Position numbers and translations under genes: made by a program. Source: Deltaproteobacteria bacterium (lineage in GTDB: Bacteria > Myxococcota_A > UBA796 > GCA-2862545). Taken from it: 64,000 bases of DNA. This document shows positions 55,782-64,000 of the stretch, in pieces (position 1 is the first letter of the stretch; each line of letters starts with the position of its first letter). The notes below the pieces were generated by a model that saw nothing but the letters and a program-made list of their open reading frames with translations, had not been told where the DNA came from and did no database searches. The stretch lies in contig SBGP01000087.1 in assembly GCA_006226595.1 (NCBI GenBank), positions 1-64,000 of the forward strand, given 5' to 3'.

Positions 55782-58700
55782 TTAGCGCCTCGCGGGAGTC
55801 GTGACCACCGGGTCCCAGGCGAGTCGTGCGCCGGCCAGCCGCAGGCCTCGGTCACGGGCCAGGCGAGCCGCGAGATCGGACGCCGGCGTGTGCAGATCCT
55901 CGGTCGACCAGAAGCGCAGGGTGTGGTCCCAGCTGCCGCTCGCCAGCTGGCCGTCGGCGCTGAAGCTCACGTCGGACACGCGGTGATCGTGGTCCACCAC
56001 GTCGGTGACCAGCCGCCACGGACCGCGCGCGAAGATGCGCACGTGGCGGTCCCACGAGGACACGGCGACCAGCTGTCCGTCCGGCGAGAATGCCACGCCC
56101 GAGATCGCCAGCCCGTCGAGCTCGAAGGTCGCCTCGGTGTCTTTGGTGTCGACGTCGACGAAGGCGATGCCCGCGCTCGGCGTCGCCATCGCGAGGGTCT
56201 TGCCGTCGGGACTCAGGGCCATCGCTCGCGGCGACTCCGGGAGGGTCCAGTCGAGGACCGGCGTCAGGTCGGGCAGGTCGGCGACGAGCAGGCGATTCAC
56301 CGAGCTCGTCCACGCGAGGCGCGAGCCGTCGGCGGCCACGTCCGCTTGCCACAGCGGGTGCGCTTCGTCGTGGGCCCAGACCTCCTCGATCTCGCCGTCG
56401 CGAACGCGGCGCAGCACGTGGTCCTGCGAGGTGATGAAGACCCCGGAAGGGCTCGGGTCGATGTCGCGCACCCAGAACCGCGGGTTGGTGTGGAGCAGGA
56501 CCTGGCGGTCGCTGTCCGCGGCGACATGCAGCAGGCCAGCGCGTACATTGGCGCCATAGAACCCGTCGGCTCCGTCATCCGCGACCGCCGCGAGCACCTC
56601 GTGGTCGGTGAGAAGCTCGAAGTCGACGACGTGGTCCTCGCCGCGCACGCGCGTAGCCCAGCCGTCACCGTCGGCGACGAGCAGGCTGCCGTTCGCGGCA
56701 AACTCGACGTCGGAGATGCCCTCGCGCAAGGGCAGCACCCGGGGGCGGAGGGACGAGGCGTCCCACTCGGTGACCAGCTCGTCCGAGGCGACGAACAGGT
56801 GCTCGCCGGACCACGCGGCCTGCAGCGTGTCGACGCCGGGCACGCTGCCCGCGAACACCGGGACGAGCGTCTTCGCGTCGAGCACGTGCAGCACGTGCCC
56901 CTCGGTCGTCGCCGCCAACCAGCGTTGATCCGCGGATACGGCCAGTCCCCACACCGGGCTGTCGAGCTTGACCGACGCGACCTCGGTGAGCGTCTCGTCC
57001 ACGCGGACGACCCGACCGTCGCCACCCCCGATGGCGACGCCGTCCTCGAGCAACTCCAGGCAAACGGTGCCCTGCGGGCCGAGGGCGTAGTCGTGGCCGA
57101 GGGCCTCGCCGTTCGTCAGGTCGTAGCGGCTGATGCCCTTGGTCTGGGCCAGCGCGAGGAGCTCGCCGCGAAACGCACCCAGATCGAGGACGGACCCGCG
57201 TCCGCGGGTGCGCCACAGCTCCTCGCCCTGCTCGTCGAGCCGGAACAGGTCCGCACGGTTCGCCGAGGCGACCAGCCCCTCGTCGAGCAGGACGGGTCGC
57301 GCACTGAACGGGTCGACGCCGGCTTCGAGCCGAAAGCGCAGCGTGCCGTCGATGAAGTACAGCAGGCTCGACTCCGAGCGGATGGCCACGCGGTCGCCGT
57401 CCACGGCCAGTCGGTGCGACGGGAGGTCGGTGAGCGTGTCGCCGCTCACCAGGTCCACGACGCCGGACGGGCCCGCGCACCACAGCGCATCTCCGCTGGC
57501 CTGGAGGTCCCGGCAGCGAAGGGGATGGCTCTGGACCAGCCTGGGCAGCCGGTGCGCGCCGACCGCAGCGAGGACGCCCCGGGCCTTGGGAGACTCCGCG
57601 AGCAGCAAGCTGCCGACGGCGAAGGCTTCGGCCTCGAACGCGTCGCCCCGTGCGAGTGCGTCGGTAGCACTGCGCTCGTGGGAGGCTGCGAGCTGCAGGC
57701 GGCCTTCCTCTTCGGCGAGGCGGGCCTTGTCGCGCTCGGTGAGTACCCGCTGGAAGCTGGTCGCCGTCACGGCGACCACGGCGATCAGTGCGACCGCGGC
57801 GATGCCCAGCGGCAGGCGGTTCCGCCGGACGCTTCGGGTGAAGCGCTCCAGGGGAGAGTAGGCATAGGCGCGGACCAGCTCCCCCGACTGGAAGGCCTCG
57901 AGGTCGCGGGCGAGCTGGGCAGCGTCGGCGTACCGGGCGTCCGGATCTCGTGCCAGTGCGCGTCGGCAGATGGCCACCAGCTCGGCAGGCGCGCGAGGCT
58001 CGAGCTGCGCCGGGTCCGGAAGCGCTCCGGTGCGCACCCGCTCGACGGCGGCCTTCGGGTCCTTGTCGGGCACGAGTCGGCGTCCGGTGAGGATCTCGAA
58101 CAGCACGGCGCCGAGGCTCCACACGTCGGACCGCTCGTCGGCTTCTGCTGTAAGTCCGCTCGCCTGCTCCGGCGACATGTACGCGGGCGTGCCGAGCACG
58201 CTGCCGTGATGCGTCGAGGTCGCGCTGTCGAACGAGGTGCTCGCCGTCTGCGCGGTGAGGTCGAAGGCGTCGTCCTCGAGCTCCTTGGCGAGGCCCCAGT
58301 CGACGACCACTGTCTCGCCGAACTGCCCGAGTACGATGTTCGCGGGCTTGAGGTCGCGGTGGACGACGCTTCGGGCGTGCGCGTAGGCCATGGCCTGGCA
58401 CGCGTCGATCACGCGCGGCATCAGGGCGAGGCGGGCCGGCAGGCTGTCGGCGTGCGCGAGCGCGCGCTCCAGCGTCTCGCCCTGGACGTAGCGCATCGTG
58501 TAGTACAGCTCGCCGTCGGCGCCGTGTCCGATGTCGTGGACGGCGACGATGCCCGGGTGATCGAGGCGTGCAGTGATGCGGGCCTCGCGCACGAACCGCG
58601 CACGCAACGCGTCGCCGACCGGCTCACCGCCGCGCATCGTCTTGCGCAGTTCCTTGTACGCGACCCGTCGCCCGAGGAAGGTGTCGCGAACGGAGAGCAC

Positions 58701-58847
58701 CCGGCCCATGCTGCCCTTGCCGAGCAAGGTCGAGCCCAGGTAGCGGATGGCGTCGGGATCGAAGCGCTCGCCGGCGGGAACCACGTCTTCGGTGGTCGGC
58801 TCCGCGCCTTCGAACCAAGTATCCGAGCTCTCATCCTTCGGGGGCAT
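55782..58847 (-). CDS. Ser/Thr kinase with WD40 sensor domain
   Basis: The 1021-residue product has a Hanks kinase (~37-330): GKGSMGRVL (43-51), K65, HRDLKPAN (H163, D165), then DWG (183-185) in place of DFG. One membrane helix follows (~385-410, LPLGIAAVALIAVVAVTATSF) and then ~600 residues of WD40-like beta-propeller repeats, ending in three clear blades (SPSGVFITSQDHVLRRVRDG; SPDGQLVAVSSWDRHVRIF; SADGQLASGSWDHTLRFW). The propeller is outside or periplasmic and may bind a ligand. DWG is common in this kinase subgroup. No ribosome site is strong; the start fits the charged N-terminus. Confidence 0.9.
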   Translation of the reverse strand: MPPKDESSDTWFEGAEPTTEDVVPAGERFDPDAIRYLGSTLLGKGSMGRVLSVRDTFLGRRVAYKELRKTMRGGEPVGDALRARFVREARITARLDHPGIVAVHDIGHGADGELYYTMRYVQGETLERALAHADSLPARLALMPRVIDACQAMAYAHARSVVHRDLKPANIVLGQFGETVVVDWGLAKELEDDAFDLTAQTASTSFDSATSTHHGSVLGTPAYMSPEQASGLTAEADERSDVWSLGAVLFEILTGRRLVPDKDPKAAVERVRTGALPDPAQLEPRAPAELVAICRRALARDPDARYADAAQLARDLEAFQSGELVRAYAYSPLERFTRSVRRNRLPLGIAAVALIAVVAVTATSFQRVLTERDKARLAEEEGRLQLAASHERSATDALARGDAFEAEAFAVGSLLLAESPKARGVLAAVGAHRLPRLVQSHPLRCRDLQASGDALWCAGPSGVVDLVSGDTLTDLPSHRLAVDGDRVAIRSESSLLYFIDGTLRFRLEAGVDPFSARPVLLDEGLVASANRADLFRLDEQGEELWRTRGRGSVLDLGAFRGELLALAQTKGISRYDLTNGEALGHDYALGPQGTVCLELLEDGVAIGGGDGRVVRVDETLTEVASVKLDSPVWGLAVSADQRWLAATTEGHVLHVLDAKTLVPVFAGSVPGVDTLQAAWSGEHLFVASDELVTEWDASSLRPRVLPLREGISDVEFAANGSLLVADGDGWATRVRGEDHVVDFELLTDHEVLAAVADDGADGFYGANVRAGLLHVAADSDRQVLLHTNPRFWVRDIDPSPSGVFITSQDHVLRRVRDGEIEEVWAHDEAHPLWQADVAADGSRLAWTSSVNRLLVADLPDLTPVLDWTLPESPRAMALSPDGKTLAMATPSAGIAFVDVDTKDTEATFELDGLAISGVAFSPDGQLVAVSSWDRHVRIFARGPWRLVTDVVDHDHRVSDVSFSADGQLASGSWDHTLRFWSTEDLHTPASDLAARLARDRGLRLAGARLAWDPVVTTPARR

Positions 58848-58944
58848 GCGGCATCCTACCTGCCGAGCCGCGCCCCCGCCCGTTCGCCGGTGAGTTCGCC
58901 AGTCTTCGTTGTCATCGGCGTGCGGGTCACCTAGTTTGCGCCAC

Positions 58945-58949
58945 GGAGG
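58945..58949 (+). promoter_or_regulatory. ribosome binding site GGAGG selecting a TTG start
   Basis: GGAGG overlaps a GTG at 58949 and lies 5 bases before the TTG at 58955. Since a site cannot overlap its own start codon, TTG is the likely initiator. Confidence 0.5.
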
Positions 58950-58954
58950 TGAGC

Positions 58955-59650
58955 TTGCGACATCTGGTGCTCGTCCTTGCAGCGGTTGGTTGTGCTCCGA
59001 CCCACGTGCCGCGCGCGGGGTCCTTCGCGCTGCTCGATGGCGACGGTGATGTGCACGCGGCGGCAACGGTCGGCAGCCACGGGGCGAGCCTCGAGGTCAC
59101 CCACGCGCTGTCGGAACACTTCGCCATCCGCGGCGGCGGCCAGTTCGCGCCCACGCCGAGCTACCTGTCCACGTGGATGGGCAGCGGCTTCTACACGGCC
59201 GAGGACGTGTTTCGCTTCGGCATCTTCGGAGAGTTCGGCGCCGGCGCCGCGAACTCGACCACGGACTACACGGTGAACGGCGAGGCGAACACCGCGCACA
59301 ATGCGGGCTACTTCGTGCACGGCGGGGCGACCGTCGAGTTCGGCGTGGAGTGGCCGAACTTCGCGGCGGGCTTCGGGACCCGTGGCGTCGTGCAGCGCTT
59401 CTGGCACGCCTCGGGATCTGACGGCGTCGTGCCCGGCACGCTGGTGAACATCGAGCCGATGCTCATGCTTCGCGGCGGCGCTCCGACGGCGAAGATCGAG
59501 GTTCAGTTCGGCATCGCCCTGCCGTTCCCGGGCGTCGACCCCACGGGGGACATGGGCGTGTACCTGCCGTATCCGCGCCTGTCCGTGGGCTACACCTTCG
59601 ACAAGCTGCTCAAGAATCGCCACCATGACCCGGAGCTTCCGACGCGCTGA
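58955..59650 (+). CDS. lipoprotein with outer-membrane beta-barrel-like domain
   Basis: The 231-residue product from TTG 58955 has a lipobox at C13 (LVLAAVGC), then a beta-rich, Gly/Phe-rich domain (VGSHGASLEVTHALSEHFAIRGGGQF; FRFGIFGEFGAGAAN; HGGATVEFGVEWPNFAAGFG; VYLPYPRLSVGYTF) that alternates like an outer-membrane barrel. No family recognised. Its 3' end overlaps by ~40 bp the convergent flippase-like gene. Alternative start GTG 58949. Confidence 0.68.
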   Translation: MRHLVLVLAAVGCAPTHVPRAGSFALLDGDGDVHAAATVGSHGASLEVTHALSEHFAIRGGGQFAPTPSYLSTWMGSGFYTAEDVFRFGIFGEFGAGAANSTTDYTVNGEANTAHNAGYFVHGGATVEFGVEWPNFAAGFGTRGVVQRFWHASGSDGVVPGTLVNIEPMLMLRGGAPTAKIEVQFGIALPFPGVDPTGDMGVYLPYPRLSVGYTFDKLLKNRHHDPELPTR

Positions 59651-60611
59651 CGGCGGCGTCCATCCGTCGAGACGCAGCGCGCAGGGCGGTGAGGAAGCGG
59701 GTCCACAGCCACGCCAGGCCGAGCAGGGTCAGGGGAACGAAGGACACGAAGTGGGCGAGCAGCGCGAAGGCGGCGGCCTTGGCCTCGTCCGCGCCGACCA
59801 GGCTCGCGGTGAGCGCGGCGAAGTAGTGCCACGGCCCGGCGAAGGCGGGGCCCGACGGAATCATCCCCCCGAAGGCGACGAGCACGAGGAAGGCACCGGC
59901 CGCCCACGGTGGGGCCGGCAGGTCGAAGGCGGTGAGCCAGAGCAGCACGCCCGCGGCCTGGCTTGCCCAGAAGCCCAGGGACAGCGCGGCAACCGAGAGC
60001 AGTCGCCGGGGCTCGCTCAACGCGCGAATTCCCGTGAACAGACCGATGAAGCGCCGGGCGACGGGCTCGGGCAGGACCTCGGCGAGCTGTTCGGCTCGGG
60101 GTGCAGCGAGCACGAGCACGAGCAGCGCGAAGCCGAGGGTGGCGGCGGCGCCGGTGACCGCGGTGGGCGTCGCCCCACGTGCCGTCAGCGTTGGCAGCAT
60201 CGCGAACGCGAGAGCGAGGAGGATGGCGACGTCGACCAGGCGCTCCGAGCCAATCGCGCCGAGCACGGTCTCTGGAGGTGCCGAGGACTCGCGCGAGAGG
60301 TGGGCGACGCGCATGAGCATGCCCATGCGGAAGGGGAGCACGCTGTTGCCGACGAAGGCGATGACCAGGCCCTCGAGCTGCGTTCGGGCCGATACCGGCG
60401 CGATGCGCTCGAACACGAGCTGGCTTCGGGCGGTGGCGAAGCCGAACGAGACCACTCGCGTGAGCAGGGAGGCGGCGAGCAGGGGAAGGCTGGCCGAGCG
60501 TGCAGCGGCCCACACCGCGTCGAGGTCGACGCCGCGGAGCAGGAGCCAGCCGAACAAGCCGGACACCGCCAGTCCGACGAGGACCGCGGTGATGCGCTTT
60601 CGAGAGACCAT
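59610..60611 (-). CDS. UPF0104/LPG-synthase-TM-like flippase family membrane protein
   Basis: The 333-residue product has about eight membrane helices and the family phrase LVIAFVGNSVLPFRMGMLMRVAHLSRE (N-x-LP-x-R motif) typical of the UPF0104/lysylphosphatidylglycerol-synthase transmembrane family. Later GGMIPSGPAFAGPWHYFAAL matches the second signature. Proteins of this group flip or modify lipids. The catalytic C-terminal domain of MprF is absent. The stop of the upstream lipoprotein gene overlaps this ATG; a GTG one codon earlier is possible. Confidence 0.82.
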   Translation of the reverse strand: MVSRKRITAVLVGLAVSGLFGWLLLRGVDLDAVWAAARSASLPLLAASLLTRVVSFGFATARSQLVFERIAPVSARTQLEGLVIAFVGNSVLPFRMGMLMRVAHLSRESSAPPETVLGAIGSERLVDVAILLALAFAMLPTLTARGATPTAVTGAAATLGFALLVLVLAAPRAEQLAEVLPEPVARRFIGLFTGIRALSEPRRLLSVAALSLGFWASQAAGVLLWLTAFDLPAPPWAAGAFLVLVAFGGMIPSGPAFAGPWHYFAALTASLVGADEAKAAAFALLAHFVSFVPLTLLGLAWLWTRFLTALRAASRRMDAAVSASEAPGHGGDS

Positions 60612-61384
60612 CACTGCGTGTCTAGGAACTCGTCGACGCGCTCGGCCTGATCACCGACGGAGCGCGCGAAGTTGTCGACCGCGACGGAGTCGGGGATGTC
60701 GAGCCCGATCACCCGCCCCTCGACCCAGAACGCCTCGACCCGTCGCGTTCCCTGGCCCTGGGGGTAGAGCACGATCAGCTGGTACTGCTGATCGATGGCG
60801 ACGATGTTCGTGTTGAAGTCGACGCCCGTCGGCGAGAGCACACGGCTCATCACGAACGGCGTGCCGTCACTGGCCTCGAGTCGCCGGTACACTTGGTCGA
60901 TGAGCTGGGTGGACTCGCCGAGCAACGACACGTCTACCGTCTGCGACACGGACAGCTCGTAGTCGACACAGTCCGCGGCGAGGAAGCACGGCAGGTCCGT
61001 GTCCTCGGTCACCTCGTAGGCCACGTAGTTGTCGTAGGCCTGGGTCTTGTCGGGCAGGGTGACGCCGAAGAGCACGTCGTCCATGCCGTGGCGGTAGTCC
61101 GCCTGCCCCATCGCGCCCATGATGTCGTCGACGTTCGGAGCGGGAATGCCGGCGTCTTCGAGGTTTTCGGTCGACAGGGTGTTGATGCGGTAGCCCTCTC
61201 CGAGCGCCTCGGTCTGGGCATCGACGAGCGGCACCAGCTCCTCGAACATGTCGGCGAGGATGGCGTTGTCGTCTTCGAAGTGCTCGAAGCCAAAGACCAT
61301 GAGCTCTTCGAGGTTGTCGGGCGCATCGACGACCTTGCATGCGGCAAGACCGACGAGCGCCACCACGGGGAGGGTACGTCGCAT
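60611..61384 (-). CDS. lipoprotein, unknown function
   Basis: The 257-residue product has a lipobox at C16 (VALVGLAAC), an acidic helical N-terminal part (LEELMVFGFEHFEDD), a mixed alpha/beta middle and beta strands near the end (FVMSRVLSPTGVDFNTN; QYQLIVLYPQGQG). One Cys pair lies in LPCFLAADCVDYEL. No family is recognised. It is translated with the flippase-like protein (1-base overlap), suggesting a shared envelope function. Confidence 0.68.
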   Translation of the reverse strand: MRRTLPVVALVGLAACKVVDAPDNLEELMVFGFEHFEDDNAILADMFEELVPLVDAQTEALGEGYRINTLSTENLEDAGIPAPNVDDIMGAMGQADYRHGMDDVLFGVTLPDKTQAYDNYVAYEVTEDTDLPCFLAADCVDYELSVSQTVDVSLLGESTQLIDQVYRRLEASDGTPFVMSRVLSPTGVDFNTNIVAIDQQYQLIVLYPQGQGTRRVEAFWVEGRVIGLDIPDSVAVDNFARSVGDQAERVDEFLDTQ

Positions 61385-61600
61385 GGTCGAAAGTCTACGT
61401 CGGTCTTGGCCGACCGGCCAGCCAACGCGTGCCGTTTCCCATGCCGATTCCGCCGAGGCTTCGCGCGTCGGCTTCCTGGGTTCCCCGCGCATTCCCATGC
61501 ATTGCCGCGTGACGTACCGACGACAAATGTGGCATCATGGTGACGGGGGTGAAACACGAAGCACGTCATCGCGATCGTCGTCCTCGCCACGGGCTGCACG

Positions 61601-62359
61601 GTGCAGACCCCCGAGATGTACGTCGCGGACGTGCGAGCTGGCGAGGTCCTGCGGGTCGCGGACGGGCTGTCTACGGTGTTCCTCGACGGGGACATCCAGC
61701 CTTCGGCGGTCGAGTTCCACGGCGGCGAGCTGTACGTCTCCGACTTCTCGGATGGCAGCGTGCGCGCCTACGGCGCGGAGGGCGCACGCATCGTTCGCGA
61801 GAACCGTCGGTCGCTGGCGCGTCTCGAAGAGCCCTGCGCCATGCTCGCGCACGGTGGCGAGGTTTGGGTGCTGGGCAACGACTCGCGCAACCTGCTCGTC
61901 CTAGGGGAAGACGAGCGCAGCTACGGCGACGAGCGACCGCTGCGGGGGGCGCACGGGTTCGTGGTTCACGGGGACGAGATCTTCGTGGCGTCCTCGCCGA
62001 CCGAGTGGGGGCTCGGTCTGGTGCAGGTCCTCGACGCGTACACGGGGGAGTCGCTCGACCGCTTCGCGCCCTGGGGGGAGCTCGAGGAGGGTACGGGCAT
62101 TGCCGTCGACGGGGACACGCTGCTCGTCGTCGATGCGCTGGGGGACCAGGTCGTGCGCTACGCGATGGACGGCGAGTGGCTCGGCGTGGTCGCTGACGCC
62201 GCGGATGGGCTCGACCGACCGGTGAGCGTGCGCGTGCACGATGGCGTGCCCTGGTTGCTCGACCAGCAGGGGATCTGGCGGCTCGACCGCCGAGGGGCGG
62301 TGCTCGAGGTGCCGCTGACCCTCGACTTTGCGCGCAACTTCACCGTGGTCGAGGACTGA
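61601..62359 (+). CDS. beta-propeller protein, probable lipoprotein with non-standard start
   Basis: From GTG 61601 the product has 252 residues with NHL/SMP-30-like propeller repeats (PSAVEFHGGELYVSDFSDGSVRAYG; GFVVHGDEIFVASSP; GTGIAVDGDTLLVVDALGDQVVRYAMDG; SVRVHDGVPWLLDQQGIWRLDRRG). The frame is open 15 codons further up and there reads like a lipoprotein signal with lipobox LATGC, starting at an ACG (61556) after GGGGGTGA. No ATG, GTG or TTG is available for that signal, so either an unusual ACG start is used, there is a base error, or the protein is cytoplasmic from the GTG. Convergent with the TetR gene. Confidence 0.7.
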   Translation: MQTPEMYVADVRAGEVLRVADGLSTVFLDGDIQPSAVEFHGGELYVSDFSDGSVRAYGAEGARIVRENRRSLARLEEPCAMLAHGGEVWVLGNDSRNLLVLGEDERSYGDERPLRGAHGFVVHGDEIFVASSPTEWGLGLVQVLDAYTGESLDRFAPWGELEEGTGIAVDGDTLLVVDALGDQVVRYAMDGEWLGVVADAADGLDRPVSVRVHDGVPWLLDQQGIWRLDRRGAVLEVPLTLDFARNFTVVED

Positions 62360-62362
62360 CGG

Positions 62363-62992
62363 CTAGCGGCGGCCCCATCCCGCGAGGATGGCGGTCACCA
62401 GCTCGTCCCGCAGGGCATCGGCGCCAACACCACTGCGTCGCTCCCGCTTTCGGAAGTGCTCCGCGCCATGAATGGCCGCCCACAGCGCGTGGGTTCGCAG
62501 GGTCGCGTCGCCCGGCGCGAGATCGCCGTCGTCCACCGCCTCGGTGAGCGCGAGGTGCACGCGCCGCAGTGCGGGCGCGAGCGTGGCGGCGACCTCGGCC
62601 TCCTGCTCGTCGTCGAGCAGCTGGCGCGGATCGGACAGTGACTGGTCCGCAAGGGCGAACAGCTCGGGACGCGCGTCGCGAAAGCCCGCCCAGCTGCGTG
62701 TGATCGCGCGTAGGGCCTCGAGACCCCGGCGCTCGCCCACCGCTTCGGACAGGTGCTCCGCGAACGCGCCGACCGCGTGGACCTGAAGCGCTGCGATCAC
62801 CGCGTCCTTTCCCGAGAAGTACCGGTACAAGGAACCGACGCCCGTGTCGGCGGCCTCGGCCAGGCCCGGCATCGTCAGCGCGTCGAGACCATCGGAGATC
62901 ACGATGGCGAGCGCGTGATCGAGGAACAGGGCGAGTTTTCGCTCGCGATTGCGTTGCCGTCTTCCGACGGGGCTGGTAGAAGTGCGAATCAT
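62363..62992 (-). CDS. TetR-family transcriptional regulator
   Basis: The 209-residue product has the HTH (ALFLDHALAIVISDGLDALTMPGLAEAADTGVGSLYRYFSGKDAVIAALQVHA, about residues 20-75) and a helical effector domain. It is divergent from the amidohydrolase gene at 63038; only 45 bp separate the starts, and this interval is filled with GCGAAT/ATTCGC inverted repeats, so autoregulation and control of the amidohydrolase are likely. The ATG at 62992 itself lies in the operator. Confidence 0.92.
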   Translation of the reverse strand: MIRTSTSPVGRRQRNRERKLALFLDHALAIVISDGLDALTMPGLAEAADTGVGSLYRYFSGKDAVIAALQVHAVGAFAEHLSEAVGERRGLEALRAITRSWAGFRDARPELFALADQSLSDPRQLLDDEQEAEVAATLAPALRRVHLALTEAVDDGDLAPGDATLRTHALWAAIHGAEHFRKRERRSGVGADALRDELVTAILAGWGRR

Positions 62993-63018
62993 ATTCGCAA
63001 TATGAATCTCATTCGCAC
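62982..63018. promoter_or_regulatory. operator region with inverted ATTCGC repeats
   Basis: GTGCGAAT ... ATTCGCAC form the outer arms, and GCGAAT-CAT-ATTCGC and GAAT-CTC-ATTC form nested ones. They lie between the divergent TetR and amidohydrolase genes, overlapping the TetR start codon. This fits binding by two TetR dimers. Confidence 0.7.
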
Positions 63019-63037
63019 TTTCGTCAAGGAGCTCAGC

Positions 63038-64000
63038 ATGTACGACGTCGTCATTCGCGGTGGCACGGTGGTCGATGGCACCGGTAGCAAGCCTTTCCTC
63101 GCCGACGTGGCCATCGTCGGTGACCGCATCGTGGCCGTGGGGTCGGACCTCGGTCCCGCCGAGCGTGAGATCGACGCCACCGGGCAGATGGTGACGCCGG
63201 GCTTCGTCGACATGCACACGCACTACGACGGCCAGGTCACCTGGGATCCGCACCTGACGCCTTCCGGCTGGCACGGTGTGACCACGGTGGTCATGGGTAA
63301 CTGCGGCGTCGGCTTCGCCCCGTGCCGCAAGGAAGACCGCCCCTGGCTGATCAACGTCATGGAGGGCGTGGAGGACATCCCGGGCAGCGCCCTCGCGGAG
63401 GGCATCCAGTGGGACTGGGAGACCTTCCCCGAGTACATGGACGCGCTCGAGAAGCACGAGCACGCGCTCGACTTCGCGGTCCAGGTGCCGCACAGCGCGG
63501 TGCGCGGCTATGTGATGGGCCTGCACGACAGCGAGAACGAGCAGGCGAGCGAGGCCCAGATCGCCGAGATGAAGGCGATCGTGAAGGAGTCTCTCGAGGC
63601 TGGCGCGCTCGGCTTCTCGACGAGCCGGACCCCGCTGCACCGCACGGCCGAGGGCGTGTTCGTGGCTGGCACCTTCGCCGAGATCCGCGAGCTCAAGGGC
63701 ATCTGCGAGGCCCTGTCCGAGACCGGCAAGGGCATCTTCGAGGTCGCCGACGAGCACATGGACGTGCCCAAGGACCTCTCCTGGCTCGAGGAGATTGCCG
63801 TCGACACCGGTCGTCCGGTGGTGTTCAACCTGTCCCAGACCGACTTCGCGTCCGAGCTCTGGAAGAAGGGCCTCGAGGGCGTGAATGCCGCGGCCGAGCG
63901 CGGGGTGCCGCTGTACGCACAGAGCGCGGGGCGAGCCATCGGCATCCTCATGTGCTGGCGCGGCACGGCGCACCCGTTCGCGCTCACGCCGACGTGGAAG
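63038..64000 (+). CDS. amidohydrolase family protein, N-acyl-D-amino-acid deacylase-like; 3' end outside window
   Basis: The frame starts at ATG 63038 (AAGGAG at 63026-63031, 6-base spacing) and stays open to base 64000, so only 321 residues of the N-terminal part are seen. It has the amidohydrolase metal motif VTPGFVDMHTHYDGQ (HxH), followed by SGWHGVTTVVMGNCGVGFAP, and GALGFSTSR, the signature set of N-acyl-D-amino-acid deacylases and related D-aminoacylases. Expected to hydrolyse an N-acyl amide using zinc. It is under divergent control of the adjacent TetR protein. Confidence 0.86.
   Translation, partial: MYDVVIRGGTVVDGTGSKPFLADVAIVGDRIVAVGSDLGPAEREIDATGQMVTPGFVDMHTHYDGQVTWDPHLTPSGWHGVTTVVMGNCGVGFAPCRKEDRPWLINVMEGVEDIPGSALAEGIQWDWETFPEYMDALEKHEHALDFAVQVPHSAVRGYVMGLHDSENEQASEAQIAEMKAIVKESLEAGALGFSTSRTPLHRTAEGVFVAGTFAEIRELKGICEALSETGKGIFEVADEHMDVPKDLSWLEEIAVDTGRPVVFNLSQTDFASELWKKGLEGVNAAAERGVPLYAQSAGRAIGILMCWRGTAHPFALTPTWK

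Noticed and set aside
55662-58934. A plus-strand frame of ~1090 residues opposite the WD40 kinase
   Set aside because: The kinase and WD40 repeats are clear on the minus strand; the other frame is a shadow.

Overview
This window looks like chromosome from a GC-rich (roughly two-thirds G+C by eye), lipoprotein-rich deltaproteobacterium-like organism, most probably Myxococcota. The grounds are a myxobacterial-type polyunsaturated fatty acid (PUFA) synthase whose last protein ends in an acylglycerolphosphate acyltransferase, three eukaryotic-like Ser/Thr kinases with AAA/TPR, WD40 or extracytoplasmic tails, an AgmX/TonB-like protein, MopE-type and FG-GAP repeat surface lipoproteins, and many small lipoproteins with Asp/Thr-rich spacers. 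The assignment is inference from gene content. I saw no tRNA, rRNA, CRISPR array, insertion sequence or phage.

Layout. 1-10279: the 3' end of pfa2 (ACP end, KR, DH) and a complete pfa3 (KS-CLF-two double-hotdog dehydratases-divergent PKS-type DH-acyltransferase), which should make a long-chain PUFA and pass it to glycerophospholipid. 10346-15673: two surface or membrane proteins of unknown role, a small Cys-rich lipoprotein, a striking 212-residue RelA/SpoT synthetase-like protein with an export signal, and an endonuclease/exonuclease/phosphatase-family enzyme. 15678-21926: an MFS-acyltransferase fusion, a deoxynucleoside kinase, a cytochrome c'/diheme cytochrome c pair, an SDR and a TPR lipoprotein. 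22269-26865: an Asp-Thr repeat lipoprotein, a strong terminator, then sucA-sucB of the 2-oxoglutarate dehydrogenase complex. 27078-31791: a 46-residue Arg-tract peptide, an RsmJ-like methyltransferase coupled to a DUF2325-like protein, a DUF3592-like membrane protein and a MopE-repeat lipoprotein. 31844-40465: dinB, a receptor-like kinase, a Stf0 sulfotransferase, a FadL-type porin, a TetR regulator, three lipoproteins and a YbaK-type deacylase. 40469-43179: a stand-alone 2-hydroxyacyl-CoA dehydratase/activase-like protein behind a perfect TetR-type palindrome, then two small membrane proteins. 43251-49206: a GH19-like muralytic enzyme, an AgmX-like protein, an ankyrin-like protein and an FAD oxidase/DUF4331 pair. 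49271-58847: a kinase-AAA-TPR giant, a PqqD-like-tailed protein, a Sco/copper-domain lipoprotein with a GNAT enzyme, and a WD40 kinase. 58955-64000: lipoproteins, a UPF0104-type flippase-like protein, and a divergent TetR/amidohydrolase pair.

How the genes work together. The lipid theme recurs: PUFA synthase with built-in acyltransferase, the LplT-like MFS/PlsC fusion, a FadL porin, two TetR-family regulators and a CoA-dehydratase-like protein. Convergent gene pairs are very tight (0-6 bp or overlapping), and cotranscribed pairs often overlap by 1-4 bp. The best candidate for new biology is the apparently exported RelA/SpoT synthetase-domain protein at 13238-13876: all the motifs I can recognise for alarmone synthesis are present behind a signal peptide, in a compartment that normally lacks the substrates.
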